A DNA stretch of 42,000 nucleotides from Candidatus Cloacimonadota bacterium (GCA_016838885.1 JAEKNW010000265.1:1-42000); one strand, 5' to 3'; counted from the stretch's first letter, positions 25,423-33,909 are shown. Translations and numbers: made by a program. Notes: generated by a model from the letters alone, not told the origin.

Positions 25423-25962
25423 ATGAAACATATCCCAAATATACTTACATTACTTAGAGTAATCCTAGTTCCCTTTTTTATCTACTACTTTACTCAAGGC
25501 CAACTGATGCTGGCTTTTAGTTTGTTTATTATCGCCTCTGTTACTGATTATTTTGATGGTTATCTAGCACGAAAATATAATGTGATATCTAATTTTGGTA
25601 AGATAATGGACCCCTTAGCTGATAAACTATTAGTTCTCTCAGCCCTAGCTCTCTTAAGCTTCGGTAGTCATAATTACCTCTCTATCTGGATTTTTATAAT
25701 CATAACTCTTAGAGAGCTCGTAATTACTATCCTAAGAGATATATATAAGAAAAAGAAGATTTTCATGGCAGCTAATAACTGGGGAAAAATTAAAACTGTT
25801 ACTCAAATGGTCGGCTTAACACTATCTCTATTTCTTTTAGCTATAAATATTAACTTAGCAGATTATTTACTATACTTAAATATCTATTTCTGGGGAGTAG
25901 CAATTGTTACTATCCTCTCAGGATGGTCTTATCTTAAAAATATGAAGGAGCTTTTCAATTGA
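25423..25962 (+). CDS. pgsA: CDP-diacylglycerol-glycerol-3-phosphate 3-phosphatidyltransferase
   Basis: Makes phosphatidylglycerophosphate from CDP-diacylglycerol and glycerol-3-phosphate, the committed step to phosphatidylglycerol. The CDP-alcohol phosphotransferase motif is complete: D42-x2-D45-G46-x2-A49-R50-x8-G59-x3-D63-x3-D67. The opening HIPNILTLLRVILVPFF and later hydrophobic helices match PgsA; 179 residues is a normal length. It begins 1 nt after the FtsX-like gene, and its stop overlaps the TTG start of the next lipoprotein gene. Confidence 0.95.
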   Translation: MKHIPNILTLLRVILVPFFIYYFTQGQLMLAFSLFIIASVTDYFDGYLARKYNVISNFGKIMDPLADKLLVLSALALLSFGSHNYLSIWIFIIITLRELVITILRDIYKKKKIFMAANNWGKIKTVTQMVGLTLSLFLLAININLADYLLYLNIYFWGVAIVTILSGWSYLKNMKELFN

Positions 25963-27035
25963 AGTATATAGTTATTATTTTATTAACCATAGTTATGTTT
26001 ACTGGGTGTGATAATACTCAGAAAGGCTATATGCCAATTCCAGAATTCACTGATAACAGTAAGCCGGTCTCTTATGGAAACCATCAAGATGTTTATCTCT
26101 TTTCAAACCAAGAACAGAGTAATGACATCAGAAATCTAATGAAAAAAGAGTTTGGTTTCCCTCTAGAAGGAGCTCAAAAAGAGAAGACTTTTGAACTTTT
26201 ATGGAAGCGTTTTCAAGATTTTGAAGAGTTCAAGAAAGCCAAAAATGTAATGTTCATCTGTAACTTGGGAATCCAAGATTCTTTTACTTCTTTTGTTCGA
26301 TCAAAAATACCTCGGGATAAGTTAGATGGAGTTATCAATGGCTCATCTACTATAATTACTTATCAAAATGAGTGGTCAGATGATCAACTGGTAACATTTA
26401 TCTTAGCTCAAGATGAGAATAGCCTGGAAAATATTATTCTTGCAAGAAGTACAAATTTATATCAAGATTTTGCTAAAAGATTCTTGAATAGAATGACCAG
26501 AAGAGTATATTATCGAGGAACACTAAAGGGAAATGAGTTTCAGGATTATCCCTATTCACTGAAAATTCCCTCGACTTTCCAAGTCTATAAAGAAGATAAA
26601 AGTCAGAATATGATTAGTTTTATTCATAGATATAAAAAGAAGGATACTACTCTTCCTGATAAATTTTTCTCAATATATATGGAAAAAATGGATGAAGGAG
26701 AACTCACTGAAGAGTGGGTAAAAAATGTCCGTAAGGAAATAGGTACCAAGATACTAGATGGTGATGAAATTGATTGGATGAGAACTAAAATGCTAGCAAA
26801 AACTTTTACCACCTGGGATAACATCAATTATTATGGTTATATTCTTGAAGGTGCTTGGGAGAATGATTCTACAAAAATGGGAGGATCTTTTAAAAGTTAT
26901 GCATTTTATGACAGACAAACTAAAGCAGGTTATTTTATTGATACTGCTGTTTATTATCCGGCAGGAACTAAAGTTCCATATCTTGCAGAATTAGAAGGTA
27001 TTGCAAAATCATTTAATATAAAGGAGCAGAAATGA
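25959..27035 (+). CDS. DUF4837-like lipoprotein
   Basis: Starts with TTG at 25959, with AAGGAG 8 nt upstream; the TTG overlaps the pgsA TGA. Lipobox FTGC with Cys17, then a roughly 340-residue soluble domain. The pattern (KNVMFICNL early, then DQLVTFILAQDENSLENIIL, a helix, then YPYSLKIPSTFQVYKED and a repeated second half) resembles the DUF4837 lipoproteins found mainly in Bacteroidota; this is recognition from memory, not a search. The residue after the Cys is Asp, the inner-membrane retention signal in enterobacteria, but whether that rule holds in this phylum is unknown. Function unknown. Confidence 0.65.
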   Translation: MKYIVIILLTIVMFTGCDNTQKGYMPIPEFTDNSKPVSYGNHQDVYLFSNQEQSNDIRNLMKKEFGFPLEGAQKEKTFELLWKRFQDFEEFKKAKNVMFICNLGIQDSFTSFVRSKIPRDKLDGVINGSSTIITYQNEWSDDQLVTFILAQDENSLENIILARSTNLYQDFAKRFLNRMTRRVYYRGTLKGNEFQDYPYSLKIPSTFQVYKEDKSQNMISFIHRYKKKDTTLPDKFFSIYMEKMDEGELTEEWVKNVRKEIGTKILDGDEIDWMRTKMLAKTFTTWDNINYYGYILEGAWENDSTKMGGSFKSYAFYDRQTKAGYFIDTAVYYPAGTKVPYLAELEGIAKSFNIKEQK

Positions 27036-27799
27036 AAAGGTTAAGTTTGATAATATTATTTATCTCATTATTAACAATATTAATGGGTGTTACTGAGTTT
27101 AATTCAATAACAACTCCTACCGCAAATGTATTAGATAGGGGTGATTATAGTTTTGGAACTAAATTCTATGGCGATAGTAGTATGAGATTAACTTCTCACA
27201 TTGGCCTTTTTGAAAGATTATCCATTGGTTTTAGTTACGGAGCAGAGAACTTTGTTGGAAACCAAAAACCTGATTGGTACGACCATATAGACTTCAAAGC
27301 TAAATTTCAAATTCTAAAAGAGACCGTTAATATCCCTGGTTTGAGCGTGGGATTCGATTCTGAAGGTCATGGTAAATGGGTAGAAGGTTCTGATAGATAT
27401 GCCATGAAATCTCCAGGCTTTTATGCTGCCATCGGAAAAAGTGATCTTTTCCTTCGTGGTTCCAAAATCATCTTAGGCGCAAATAAATCTACTGAAGATA
27501 ATGATGGTGATAAAGATATCAATAGTTTCATTACAGTCGGGCAAAGCATAGGTGAAGATTTAAACTTCACCCTTGAGTATAACTTTGCTCTTAACGATAA
27601 CCAGAAGTCAAATGACGGTATCGAAAACTTTGGTGATGGTAAGGGCTATCTTAATTTCTCAGTTGGCTGGTTCATTATCCCTGATCTTCAATTTAAATTC
27701 TCAGTCTATGATCTATTAGAAAATGCTCCTAATTTCTATTCAGAAGAATCTATAACTCTTGATAGAGCCTTCCAAATCATCTATACAACAAAATTTTAA
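27032..27799 (+). CDS. Predicted outer-membrane beta-barrel protein
   Basis: Cleavable signal peptide (MKRLSLIILFISLLTILMG), then about 230 residues of alternating polar and hydrophobic strands with many Gly/Tyr/Phe girdle residues (GDYSFGTKFYGDSSMRLTS, LSIGFSYGAENFVG, LNFTLEYNFAL, GYLNFSVGWFI). The protein ends in the strand FQIIYTTKF with a terminal Phe, as in barrels recognised by BamA. The opening TPTANVLDRGDYSF resembles the YjbH-like barrels seen in FCB genomes. Function unknown; small barrel, probably 10-12 strands. It overlaps the lipoprotein gene by 4 nt (ATGA), so the pair may act together. Confidence 0.7.
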   Translation: MKRLSLIILFISLLTILMGVTEFNSITTPTANVLDRGDYSFGTKFYGDSSMRLTSHIGLFERLSIGFSYGAENFVGNQKPDWYDHIDFKAKFQILKETVNIPGLSVGFDSEGHGKWVEGSDRYAMKSPGFYAAIGKSDLFLRGSKIILGANKSTEDNDGDKDINSFITVGQSIGEDLNFTLEYNFALNDNQKSNDGIENFGDGKGYLNFSVGWFIIPDLQFKFSVYDLLENAPNFYSEESITLDRAFQIIYTTKF

Positions 27800-27807
27800 G
27801 AGGACTT

Positions 27808-28023
27808 ATGAAGAAGAAAATAACAGACAGGTTGAATCTAACGAAGATTAATTATATCATCTTATCGATTGCAATCATAGTTATCATAACTGGTTATATA
27901 GTAATGAAATATGTCGGTGATGATTTAGGAGATAAGACAATTTCTCCTATCCTACTAACTATTGGATATGTAGTCCTAATTCCTCTAGCTTTATTTTATA
28001 AGACCAAAAGAGTAGATGAATAA
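27808..28023 (+). CDS. Small two-helix membrane protein (DUF3098-like)
   Basis: 71 residues with two transmembrane segments at about 14-35 and 46-64 (IILSIAIIVIITGYIVM and ISPILLTIGYVVLIPLALFY) and a basic tail. Size, spacing and the ISPILLTIGYVVLIPLAL stretch recall the DUF3098 family, seen next to division and envelope genes (often near ftsX-type genes) in Bacteroidota. Has AGAGGAC ribosome-binding site; ends 8 nt into the DUF58 gene. Function unknown. Confidence 0.65.
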   Translation: MKKKITDRLNLTKINYIILSIAIIVIITGYIVMKYVGDDLGDKTISPILLTIGYVVLIPLALFYKTKRVDE

Positions 28024-28897
28024 TTTAATAACAGAAAAAGTAGTAAAAACCCTCGATGCCTTTCATCTCAATGTTCAAGAGATAGTAGAAGGTTTTATGG
28101 TTGGATTACATAAATCACCTTATCATGGTTTTAGTGTTGAGTTTGCTGACTATCGTCAGTATATTCCAGGTGATCAGATTAAAGATATAGACTGGAAACA
28201 ATATGCTAAAACAGATAGATACTATGTAAGAAGATTCGAAGATGAAACAAATGTTAATGCTTATCTACTTGTAGATCATAGTAATTCTATGAGTTTTACT
28301 TCTCATAATATCGTGAAACTTGATTATGCAAAAACCTTAGCAGCTGCTCTAACTTATCTTATCAACAAACAAAATGATGCTGTGGGATTGGTAGCTTATA
28401 ATGAAGATGTTTCATATTGGCAACCACCAAAAACAAATCAAGCTTTCATTGCCGGGATATATAAGAAACTGTACGAACTCTCTCCTGAAAAGAAAACTAA
28501 TAGTATTCAAGTCCTCCATCAGATAGCTGAAAAGATTAAGAAAAGAAGTTTGATTATCATCATATCAGATCTACTTGATGAGGCAGAAGAGTTGATAAGG
28601 GGATTTAAACATTTTCGCTACTTGAAACATGATGTAATCGTTTTTCATATCGTAGATGAACAAGAGATAGATTTCAACTACAAAAAAGAAACTATCTTCA
28701 TTGATGCAGAAACCAAAGCAGAAGTCCGAGTCTTTCCTTGGCAAATCAAAACTAACTACCAAGCTAAATACTCTGATTTCTATCAGCACATTAAAGAGCA
28801 ATGTTCCAGGGCTAAAATTGAATATGTTCACTTCACCACGCAAACTCCTCTCGAAGAGAATCTTATGAAATATTTAATTAAAAGAAGTAAGTTGTAA
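28016..28897 (+). CDS. DUF58 domain protein
   Basis: Soluble protein with the DUF58 core FSVEFADYRQYIPGDQIKDIDW (about 39-60; the segment RxYxxGDxxRxIDW) and KTDRYYVRRFEDETN, followed by a von Willebrand-A-like domain whose metal-site motif DHSNS is at 87-91. DUF58 proteins are usually encoded beside MoxR-type AAA+ ATPases and thought to help assemble or maturate partner proteins; no moxR gene is in the window. Length 293 is normal for the membrane-free form. Last gene of the nadA run; overlaps the DUF3098-like gene by 8 nt. Confidence 0.85.
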   Translation: MNNLITEKVVKTLDAFHLNVQEIVEGFMVGLHKSPYHGFSVEFADYRQYIPGDQIKDIDWKQYAKTDRYYVRRFEDETNVNAYLLVDHSNSMSFTSHNIVKLDYAKTLAAALTYLINKQNDAVGLVAYNEDVSYWQPPKTNQAFIAGIYKKLYELSPEKKTNSIQVLHQIAEKIKKRSLIIIISDLLDEAEELIRGFKHFRYLKHDVIVFHIVDEQEIDFNYKKETIFIDAETKAEVRVFPWQIKTNYQAKYSDFYQHIKEQCSRAKIEYVHFTTQTPLEENLMKYLIKRSKL

Positions 28898-28929
28898 AAT
28901 AATAAAAATCAATAAGTGTAAATTAATGC

Positions 28930-28958
28930 TTGACATATTATTAATTACTACTTAAATT
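28930..28958 (+). promoter_or_regulatory. Promoter of the S24 repressor gene
   Basis: TTGACA (28930-28935), 16-17 nt spacer, -10 TTAAAT/TAAATT (28952-28958), 31 nt before the ATG at 28989. I looked for an inverted-repeat operator over this promoter and saw only imperfect A/T matches. Confidence 0.65.
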
Positions 28959-28988
28959 AGTCTCAGAATTAAATAGGAGACAAATATT

Positions 28989-29699
28989 ATGATCGGAACT
29001 AGAATTAAAGAGATTAGAAAAACTAGGAATATTAAACAGATTGAATTAGCTCAAAGGCTCAATTTAAAGGCTTCTGCGCTTTCTCAAATGGAATCAGATA
29101 AGATTAAGCCATCAATTGATACAATGAATAAATTATGTAATCTGTATGGCATAAACCTGCACTGGCTAATCACTGGAAAAGGAAACATGATTGTTGAAGG
29201 CTCTAAAGTTGAAGAAATTGATCAATTAGAGAAAGTACTTGATAACCATATTCATAGAGTTATTGAAGCAAAAATGAAGTTCTTTGATGATTCCATGATT
29301 ACTATCCCTATCTCCGGTGAGATTTCAGCAGGAATACCTATTGAAGCGAAACATGTAGATTACGGTGATGTCAAATTTAGTAGAGACCAAATCCATGGAA
29401 GAGCTGAAAACTATCTTTGCCTTAAGGTAAATGGTAGCTCTATGGAGCCTGTAATAAAAGATGGTGATGTAATATTAATTGAAAAGTCTAACGACTGGGA
29501 AAGAAGTAATGGCAAGATTTGTGCGGTTAGACTGGACGGAGAAGTAACATTAAAGAAAATGAAACTTGACAAGAATACTCGGCAATTATTATTAATACCA
29601 CTAAATGAAGGTTTTAAAACAATAGTTGTGGAACCAGAAGATCACGCTGATTGTTCCTTGATTGGAATAATGACTTTTCTTTATAGGAAGTTTGAATAG
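28989..29699 (+). CDS. XRE-family repressor with S24 (LexA/CI-type) self-cleavage domain
   Basis: N-terminal helix-turn-helix (about 1-55; IKQIELAQRLNLKASALSQME), a linker, then an S24 peptidase domain. The autocleavage site is Ala114-Gly115 in EISAGIP, the nucleophile Ser151 in GSSMEP and the general base Lys189 in EVTLKKMK. All elements of RecA-stimulated self-cleavage are therefore present. It is of CI/XRE type, not LexA's winged helix. Such regulators control prophages, conjugative elements or damage responses. No phage genes are near, so the target is unknown; it may regulate itself and the small membrane protein gene 9 nt downstream. Confidence 0.88.
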   Translation: MIGTRIKEIRKTRNIKQIELAQRLNLKASALSQMESDKIKPSIDTMNKLCNLYGINLHWLITGKGNMIVEGSKVEEIDQLEKVLDNHIHRVIEAKMKFFDDSMITIPISGEISAGIPIEAKHVDYGDVKFSRDQIHGRAENYLCLKVNGSSMEPVIKDGDVILIEKSNDWERSNGKICAVRLDGEVTLKKMKLDKNTRQLLLIPLNEGFKTIVVEPEDHADCSLIGIMTFLYRKFE

Positions 29700-29708
29700 G
29701 AGTAAGAT

Positions 29709-30062
29709 ATGGCAAAAAGAAAGCTAACAGACAAAGAGTTGAGCAGTATATCCAAGAATCTACTTGAAAGATATGATAAAAGAGGTTTTATACCTTATAT
29801 CGATGACGAGGATCCTGAGAAAGAGGTTATGTGGGGAACAGAATCTCAAGTAATTTATGCCCAGATTGATAAGAGTGGGAAAAATGAAATAAATGTTCCG
29901 AAAGTACATTTTTGGGCAGGAATCCACATGTTATATGCTAATTTTTTATGGGTAATTCTTTTCGTTGGGTTGGTTGTATTTACGATTCTTTTAATGATGT
30001 ATGATTTTGATATTCATAAATTATACAGAGCTATTAAGAGTTTGTTTTATGATTATGTCTAG
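29709..30062 (+). CDS. Small single-pass membrane protein, unknown
   Basis: 117 residues with no family recognised. The first 70 residues are charged and probably cytoplasmic (LTDKELSSISKNLLERYDKRGFIPYIDDEDPEKEVMWG), one transmembrane helix follows at about 76-97, and a short tail FDIHKLYRAIKSLFYDYV ends it. It lies 9 nt after the S24 repressor gene, so it is likely in the same transcript and could be the repressor's effector or co-regulated output. Start ATG 29709 with TAGGAGT upstream. Confidence 0.6.
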   Translation: MAKRKLTDKELSSISKNLLERYDKRGFIPYIDDEDPEKEVMWGTESQVIYAQIDKSGKNEINVPKVHFWAGIHMLYANFLWVILFVGLVVFTILLMMYDFDIHKLYRAIKSLFYDYV

Positions 30063-30135
30063 TTTTGATTAAAGCGTATTTTGGGTTGAGTAATAAATAC
30101 TAATTATGATAATTTCATATTAGAAATCTTTAGTA

Positions 30136-30164
30136 TTGACAAAAATAGAAGGAATAATTATATA
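30136..30164 (+). promoter_or_regulatory. Promoter of the PTS-IIA/antiporter cassette
   Basis: TTGACA (30136-30141), 17-nt spacer, TATATA (30159-30164), 29 nt before the ATG at 30193. The four-gene run to 33448 has gaps of 5-29 nt, so one transcript is likely. Confidence 0.75.
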
Positions 30165-30192
30165 GCCTCAAGTTTTCAAAAAGGTGGTTCTA

Positions 30193-30651
30193 ATGAGAAT
30201 ACTACAAATAAGTGATTTTATTGATGAAACAAGAATTAAAGACTTGCAGGCCAGCAATAAAACTGATGCATTAAATGAAATGATTGAATTAATTTCAAGC
30301 TCACCAAATATTAACGATAGCAATGCCTTCAAGAAAGCAATTTTTAAAAGAGAATCTCTAATGAGCACCGGGATAGGTTTAGGAATTGCTATACCTCATG
30401 CCAAAATTCCTGAATGTAAAGATTTTGTGATTGCTATTGGTCGACTAAAAAACAGCATTGAATATGAATCTCTTGATAACAAACCTGTAAATCTAATATT
30501 TATGATTGGAGCTTCAGATCAACAAGATAAAGAGTATATTAGATTGTTATCAAGATTGGTTCTTAGACTTAAAGATAATCAAGTTCAAAAGGAACTTATC
30601 AGAGCTAAAGATCAGTCAGAAATTTACTCTATTATCACCTCAGCAAAATAG
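30193..30651 (+). CDS. PTS EIIA type-2 (Fru/Ntr) domain protein
   Basis: Single-domain EIIA of the fructose/mannitol/nitrogen-PTS family (152 residues from ATG 30193, which follows AAGGTGG; GTG 30184 is an alternative start). The phosphorylatable histidine is His69 in LGIAIPHAKI, preceded by the ESLMSTGIG loop. No sugar permease (EIIB/EIIC) is near. Instead it precedes two cation:proton antiporters, so it is probably a regulatory, PtsN-like domain. PtsN is known in enterobacteria to control K+ transport, a possible precedent. HPr and EI are not in the window. Confidence 0.9.
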   Translation: MRILQISDFIDETRIKDLQASNKTDALNEMIELISSSPNINDSNAFKKAIFKRESLMSTGIGLGIAIPHAKIPECKDFVIAIGRLKNSIEYESLDNKPVNLIFMIGASDQQDKEYIRLLSRLVLRLKDNQVQKELIRAKDQSEIYSIITSAK

Positions 30652-30660
30652 TAAATAGTA

Positions 30661-31896
30661 ATGTCTGAAGTAGCATTAATTTTTTTCTTTCTAGCAGTAT
30701 CACTCTTACTGTCAATACTTACTAGCAGGGGAGTATCTCTTCTCAAGGCTCCCTTACTTTTAGGATATATCATTACCGGAGCAATAGTCGGCATTTTATT
30801 AGATATTTCAATTCCTATAAGTAATCCTTGGCAATTTAGAGCTGATGATTATGAGATTGTAAATATCATTACCTTGTCATTAATCGGTTTTGGTATTGGA
30901 ACTGAGTTAGAATACAAAGAACTCAAGAAGGTGGGGAAAACAGTCTTCTGGATAACTCTTTTTGAAGCTACACTAACTTTCTTTGTTGTGAGTTTGGTAG
31001 TTTCATTTCTACTTCATTTTACTATGGGATGGAAGATTGCTGTTCCTATGGGATTACTCTTTGGCTCTTTCGCTTCTGCTACAGCCCCAGCAGGTACTGT
31101 AGATGTAATCAAGCAATATAAAGCATCGGGAAACTTAGTAACAACTCTTTATGCAGTGCTAGGCTTAGATGATATTTTTGCCCTTCTCATTTTCACTATT
31201 ACTCTACCAATATCAATAATGCTATTAGGTTCTGATCAGTTAAGTCTCGGTGTTGCCCTATTTCATGCTGTAATTGAGATATTATTATCAGTTGGAATTG
31301 GTTCGGCAGTTGGATATGGGCTAGCTTATTTTGGTAAAAAAATTCATGAAAAATTTATGGTAACTTATCTCTCATTGGGTAGTATTTTGTTAATGTGTGC
31401 TCTTGCCGAACAGTTTGAGTTATCACCAATTCTGATAAATATGTTTGCCGGAATAGTAGTAGTTAACAGAAGTAAACTTATCGCAAGAAAACTAAATATG
31501 GCACTTACTGATTGGTCACCACCCATTTATGTCTGGTTTTTTGTCTTGATAGGTACCAGGCTTGACATCCATTTAATCCAGAAGTTCTGGTTGTTAATTA
31601 TAGTTTATATAGCTGCTACTATGCTGGGTAAGTATAACGGTGCTTATCTTGGTGCAGTTGTAGCAAAAGCACCTACCAAGATTAGAAAGTATTTAGGATT
31701 TACCTTATTATCTCAGGCAGGGGTAGCAATAGGGTTATCAATTGCAGCAAGTAAATATTTAATGAGTGCAGGATACCCCAATGAAGCTAAATTAGTTACT
31801 TCTGTAATGACTATGACAACCTTTTTAATTATGATGATAGCTCCCAATTTTGTTAAATATGGGCTTATCAAATCAGGTGAAGCAAAGATCCACTAA
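30661..31896 (+). CDS. CPA2-family cation:proton antiporter, copy 1
   Basis: Membrane antiporter of about 12-13 helices (411 residues) without any C-terminal RCK/TrkA domain. The two-aspartate ion site in GLDDIFALL (Asp170-Asp171), rather than Asn/Gln-Asp, is that of electrogenic NapA/NhaA-like Na+/H+ exchangers. The ATAPAG segment at 140-145 matches the unwound crossing helix. The second crossing region is probably LLSQAGVAIGLSIAASKYL near the C-terminus. It is clearly paralogous to the gene at 32249 (shared TAPAGT, DVI.QYKASGNL, GLDDI.ALL.). Probable role: Na+ or K+ and pH balance. Confidence 0.88.
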   Translation: MSEVALIFFFLAVSLLLSILTSRGVSLLKAPLLLGYIITGAIVGILLDISIPISNPWQFRADDYEIVNIITLSLIGFGIGTELEYKELKKVGKTVFWITLFEATLTFFVVSLVVSFLLHFTMGWKIAVPMGLLFGSFASATAPAGTVDVIKQYKASGNLVTTLYAVLGLDDIFALLIFTITLPISIMLLGSDQLSLGVALFHAVIEILLSVGIGSAVGYGLAYFGKKIHEKFMVTYLSLGSILLMCALAEQFELSPILINMFAGIVVVNRSKLIARKLNMALTDWSPPIYVWFFVLIGTRLDIHLIQKFWLLIIVYIAATMLGKYNGAYLGAVVAKAPTKIRKYLGFTLLSQAGVAIGLSIAASKYLMSAGYPNEAKLVTSVMTMTTFLIMMIAPNFVKYGLIKSGEAKIH

Positions 31897-31925
31897 CACT
31901 AAAAAATTAATATCTAGGAGTAATT

Positions 31926-32243
31926 ATGTATATGATATTTCAACTCTTTTATGAGAAGTATATATCTGATGTCTTAATGGCTATTGCTGAAGCCGGTGTA
32001 GAAGATACAATTGTTCTTTCAGGTGAAGCAACAGGGCATAAATTGATATTTGATAATCCACTATTTGCTTCTTTTAGAGATACTTATGGGACTCAGCGTG
32101 ATTATGGTAAGGTTATCATGGGCTTTGCTGATGAAGAACAAGTTGAGTTTATAGTTGACGAGTTAAAACATGCTGGTATAGACATCATTGGAGATGAGTT
32201 AGGTAAAATAATTCTTATAAACTCACATAAAATCTACGGGTAA
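31926..32243 (+). CDS. Small PII-like (ferredoxin-fold) protein
   Basis: 105 residues with alternating strands and helices: an opening strand MIFQLFYEKYISDVLMAIAEAGVEDTIVLSGEA (about 3-35), a variable loop at about 36-55, then KVIMGFADEEQVEFIVDELKHAGIDIIGDELGKIILINSH. This beta-alpha-beta, beta-alpha-beta layout and length match PII/GlnB-like sensors and small trimeric relatives. The specific PII signature is not evident and no T-loop tyrosine can be assigned. AGGAG lies 5 nt before the ATG. It sits between two antiporters, a good place for a cytosolic regulatory subunit. Confidence 0.6.
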   Translation: MYMIFQLFYEKYISDVLMAIAEAGVEDTIVLSGEATGHKLIFDNPLFASFRDTYGTQRDYGKVIMGFADEEQVEFIVDELKHAGIDIIGDELGKIILINSHKIYG

Positions 32244-32248
32244 ATAGC

Positions 32249-33448
32249 ATGGAACAATACCTATTTTTAGGTTTTATTGGTATCTCAATTTTACTTTCAA
32301 TTTTAATGGCCAAAGGAGTATCTCTTTTTCATGCTCCTATGGTATTAGGATACATTCTTGCCGGTGCAGTTATTGGTCAGAGTATTTTTCTTTTTGGAAT
32401 AGATATTAAGTATGATACCTTTGATTTAATTAATTCTATAACTCTCTCACTATTAGGTTTAGGTATTGGTACAGAATTAAAACTAAATGATTTGAAGAAG
32501 TTAGGATCAGGCATCATTACCATAGTGATTTTTGAAGCTACAATGACTTTTCTTTTAGTTGGGGGCGTTGTATATCTAGTTACTCAGAATGTCTCATTAG
32601 GGATAATCTATGGAGCTCTAGCTAGTGCTACTGCTCCAGCTGGTACTACAGATGTAATTAATCAATATAAAGCTTCAGGAAATCTAACTAAAACCCTCTA
32701 TGCAGTGATGGGATTAGACGATATTTATGCCTTGTTAATCTACTCTATTGCTATTCCTATTGCTATCATTTTGTTAGGTTCAAATGAAATTACTGTTGGA
32801 CAAGCTTTAATAAAAGCTGGAATAGAGTTAGTTCTAGCTATTGGAATTGGTATTGGATCAGGATTTTTCATAGTATGGATTATTAAAAAGATTCACGATA
32901 ATATCATAATGCTCTTATTCGCTTTGGGTATGCTTTTCGTCAATTGCTCTATTGCTATAGGATTAGAAATATCTCCAATTTTGTTAAATATGTGTGTTGG
33001 AATAGTGTTAGTTAATAGTAGTAGTTTGCTGTCACGGAAGTTAAATACATCTCTAAGTAGTTGGTCTCCTCCTATCTATGTTATTTTTTTTGTATTAATT
33101 GGGACAAAATTAGACTTTCACATGATTTACGCAAATTGGATTATGATTATAATTTATATACTAACAAGAACAATAGGAAAGTGGAGTGGAGCTTACTTTG
33201 GGTGTAAAATCTCCCATGCTCCCAAGCTTACCACAAAATATCTTGGATTTACTCTTTTATCCCAAGCAGGTGTTGCTATCGGGCTTACCTTGGCTACAGC
33301 TCATTACCTAATTAATGCCGGGTATCAAACGGAAGCTGGACAACTTGTAAGCATCATGGTAGGTACTACCTTCTTAATCATGCTGGCTGGTCCGGCCTCA
33401 GCAAAATATGGATTGAAAAAAGCAGGGGAAATTAAAAAACTGCAATAG
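32249..33448 (+). CDS. CPA2-family cation:proton antiporter, copy 2
   Basis: Second antiporter (399 residues), closely similar to the gene at 30661 through the whole length: ASATAPAGTTDVINQYKASGNL, GLDDIYALL (Asp157-Asp158), SWSPPIYV and LGFTLLSQAGVAIGL. No cytoplasmic regulatory domain. Being encoded as a pair with copy 1 and a small ferredoxin-fold protein between them suggests a heteromeric or duplicated transporter. It starts 5 nt after the PII-like stop. The gene ends at the edge of the repeat island. Confidence 0.88.
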   Translation: MEQYLFLGFIGISILLSILMAKGVSLFHAPMVLGYILAGAVIGQSIFLFGIDIKYDTFDLINSITLSLLGLGIGTELKLNDLKKLGSGIITIVIFEATMTFLLVGGVVYLVTQNVSLGIIYGALASATAPAGTTDVINQYKASGNLTKTLYAVMGLDDIYALLIYSIAIPIAIILLGSNEITVGQALIKAGIELVLAIGIGIGSGFFIVWIIKKIHDNIIMLLFALGMLFVNCSIAIGLEISPILLNMCVGIVLVNSSSLLSRKLNTSLSSWSPPIYVIFFVLIGTKLDFHMIYANWIMIIIYILTRTIGKWSGAYFGCKISHAPKLTTKYLGFTLLSQAGVAIGLTLATAHYLINAGYQTEAGQLVSIMVGTTFLIMLAGPASAKYGLKKAGEIKKLQ

Positions 33449-33455
33449 AAGAAAA

Positions 33456-33601
33456 GTTAAGAGTTAAGAGTTAAGAGTTAAGAGTTAAGAGTGAAGAGTG
33501 AAGAGTTAAGAGTTAAGAGTTAAGAGTGAAGAGTGAAGAGTTAAGAGTTAAGAGTTAAGAGTGAAGAGTTAAGAGTTAAGAGTTAAGAGTTAAGAGTGAA
33601 G
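33456..33601. repeat. 7-bp tandem repeat, 21 units in two variants
   Basis: Units of GTTAAGA and GTGAAGA run without interruption; the last unit is one base short. In order the counts are five GTTAAGA, two GTGAAGA, three, two, three, one, four, one, so the variants are grouped rather than random. No reading frame is evident. It starts 7 nt after the second antiporter's stop. Confidence 0.95.
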
Positions 33602-33909
33602 TGAACAACACAGAAGACACAGATTTAACTGATAATGACAGATTAGAGAGTTTGGGTTTAGAATAGGTGTTATCTATCAGAATCCTCATCTTTGTAGGAC
33701 CTTTTGTCTGGACTAGGGGCACTAAGCAACAGTTAGAAGCAATCAGCTTTCACTAAAAAAAATACTATAATTAATACCCCAACTCTTATGATTATTTATC
33801 TCTTCTTTTCGTTAGCCTTCATAAGTATATAGGGTCCACTTTTTCCAAAATGTCCCGGTTTTTCAAAAATAGTTAAAAATAATTTAAGAGCAATGTTTAC
33901 AAAAAATCG
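33602..33909. other. Gene-free stretch, nothing recognised
   Basis: No convincing gene or RNA. A segment near 33828-33860 (AGGGTCCACTTTTTCC then ATGTCCCGG) looks slightly like an insertion-sequence end, but I found no partner terminus, so it is only noted. Confidence 0.5.

Noticed and set aside
33456-33601. Possible CRISPR array
   Set aside because: The units are only 7 bp with no spacers; there are no cas genes in the window.
33828-33860. Possible insertion-sequence end
   Set aside because: Only a faint resemblance and no partner end or transposase nearby.
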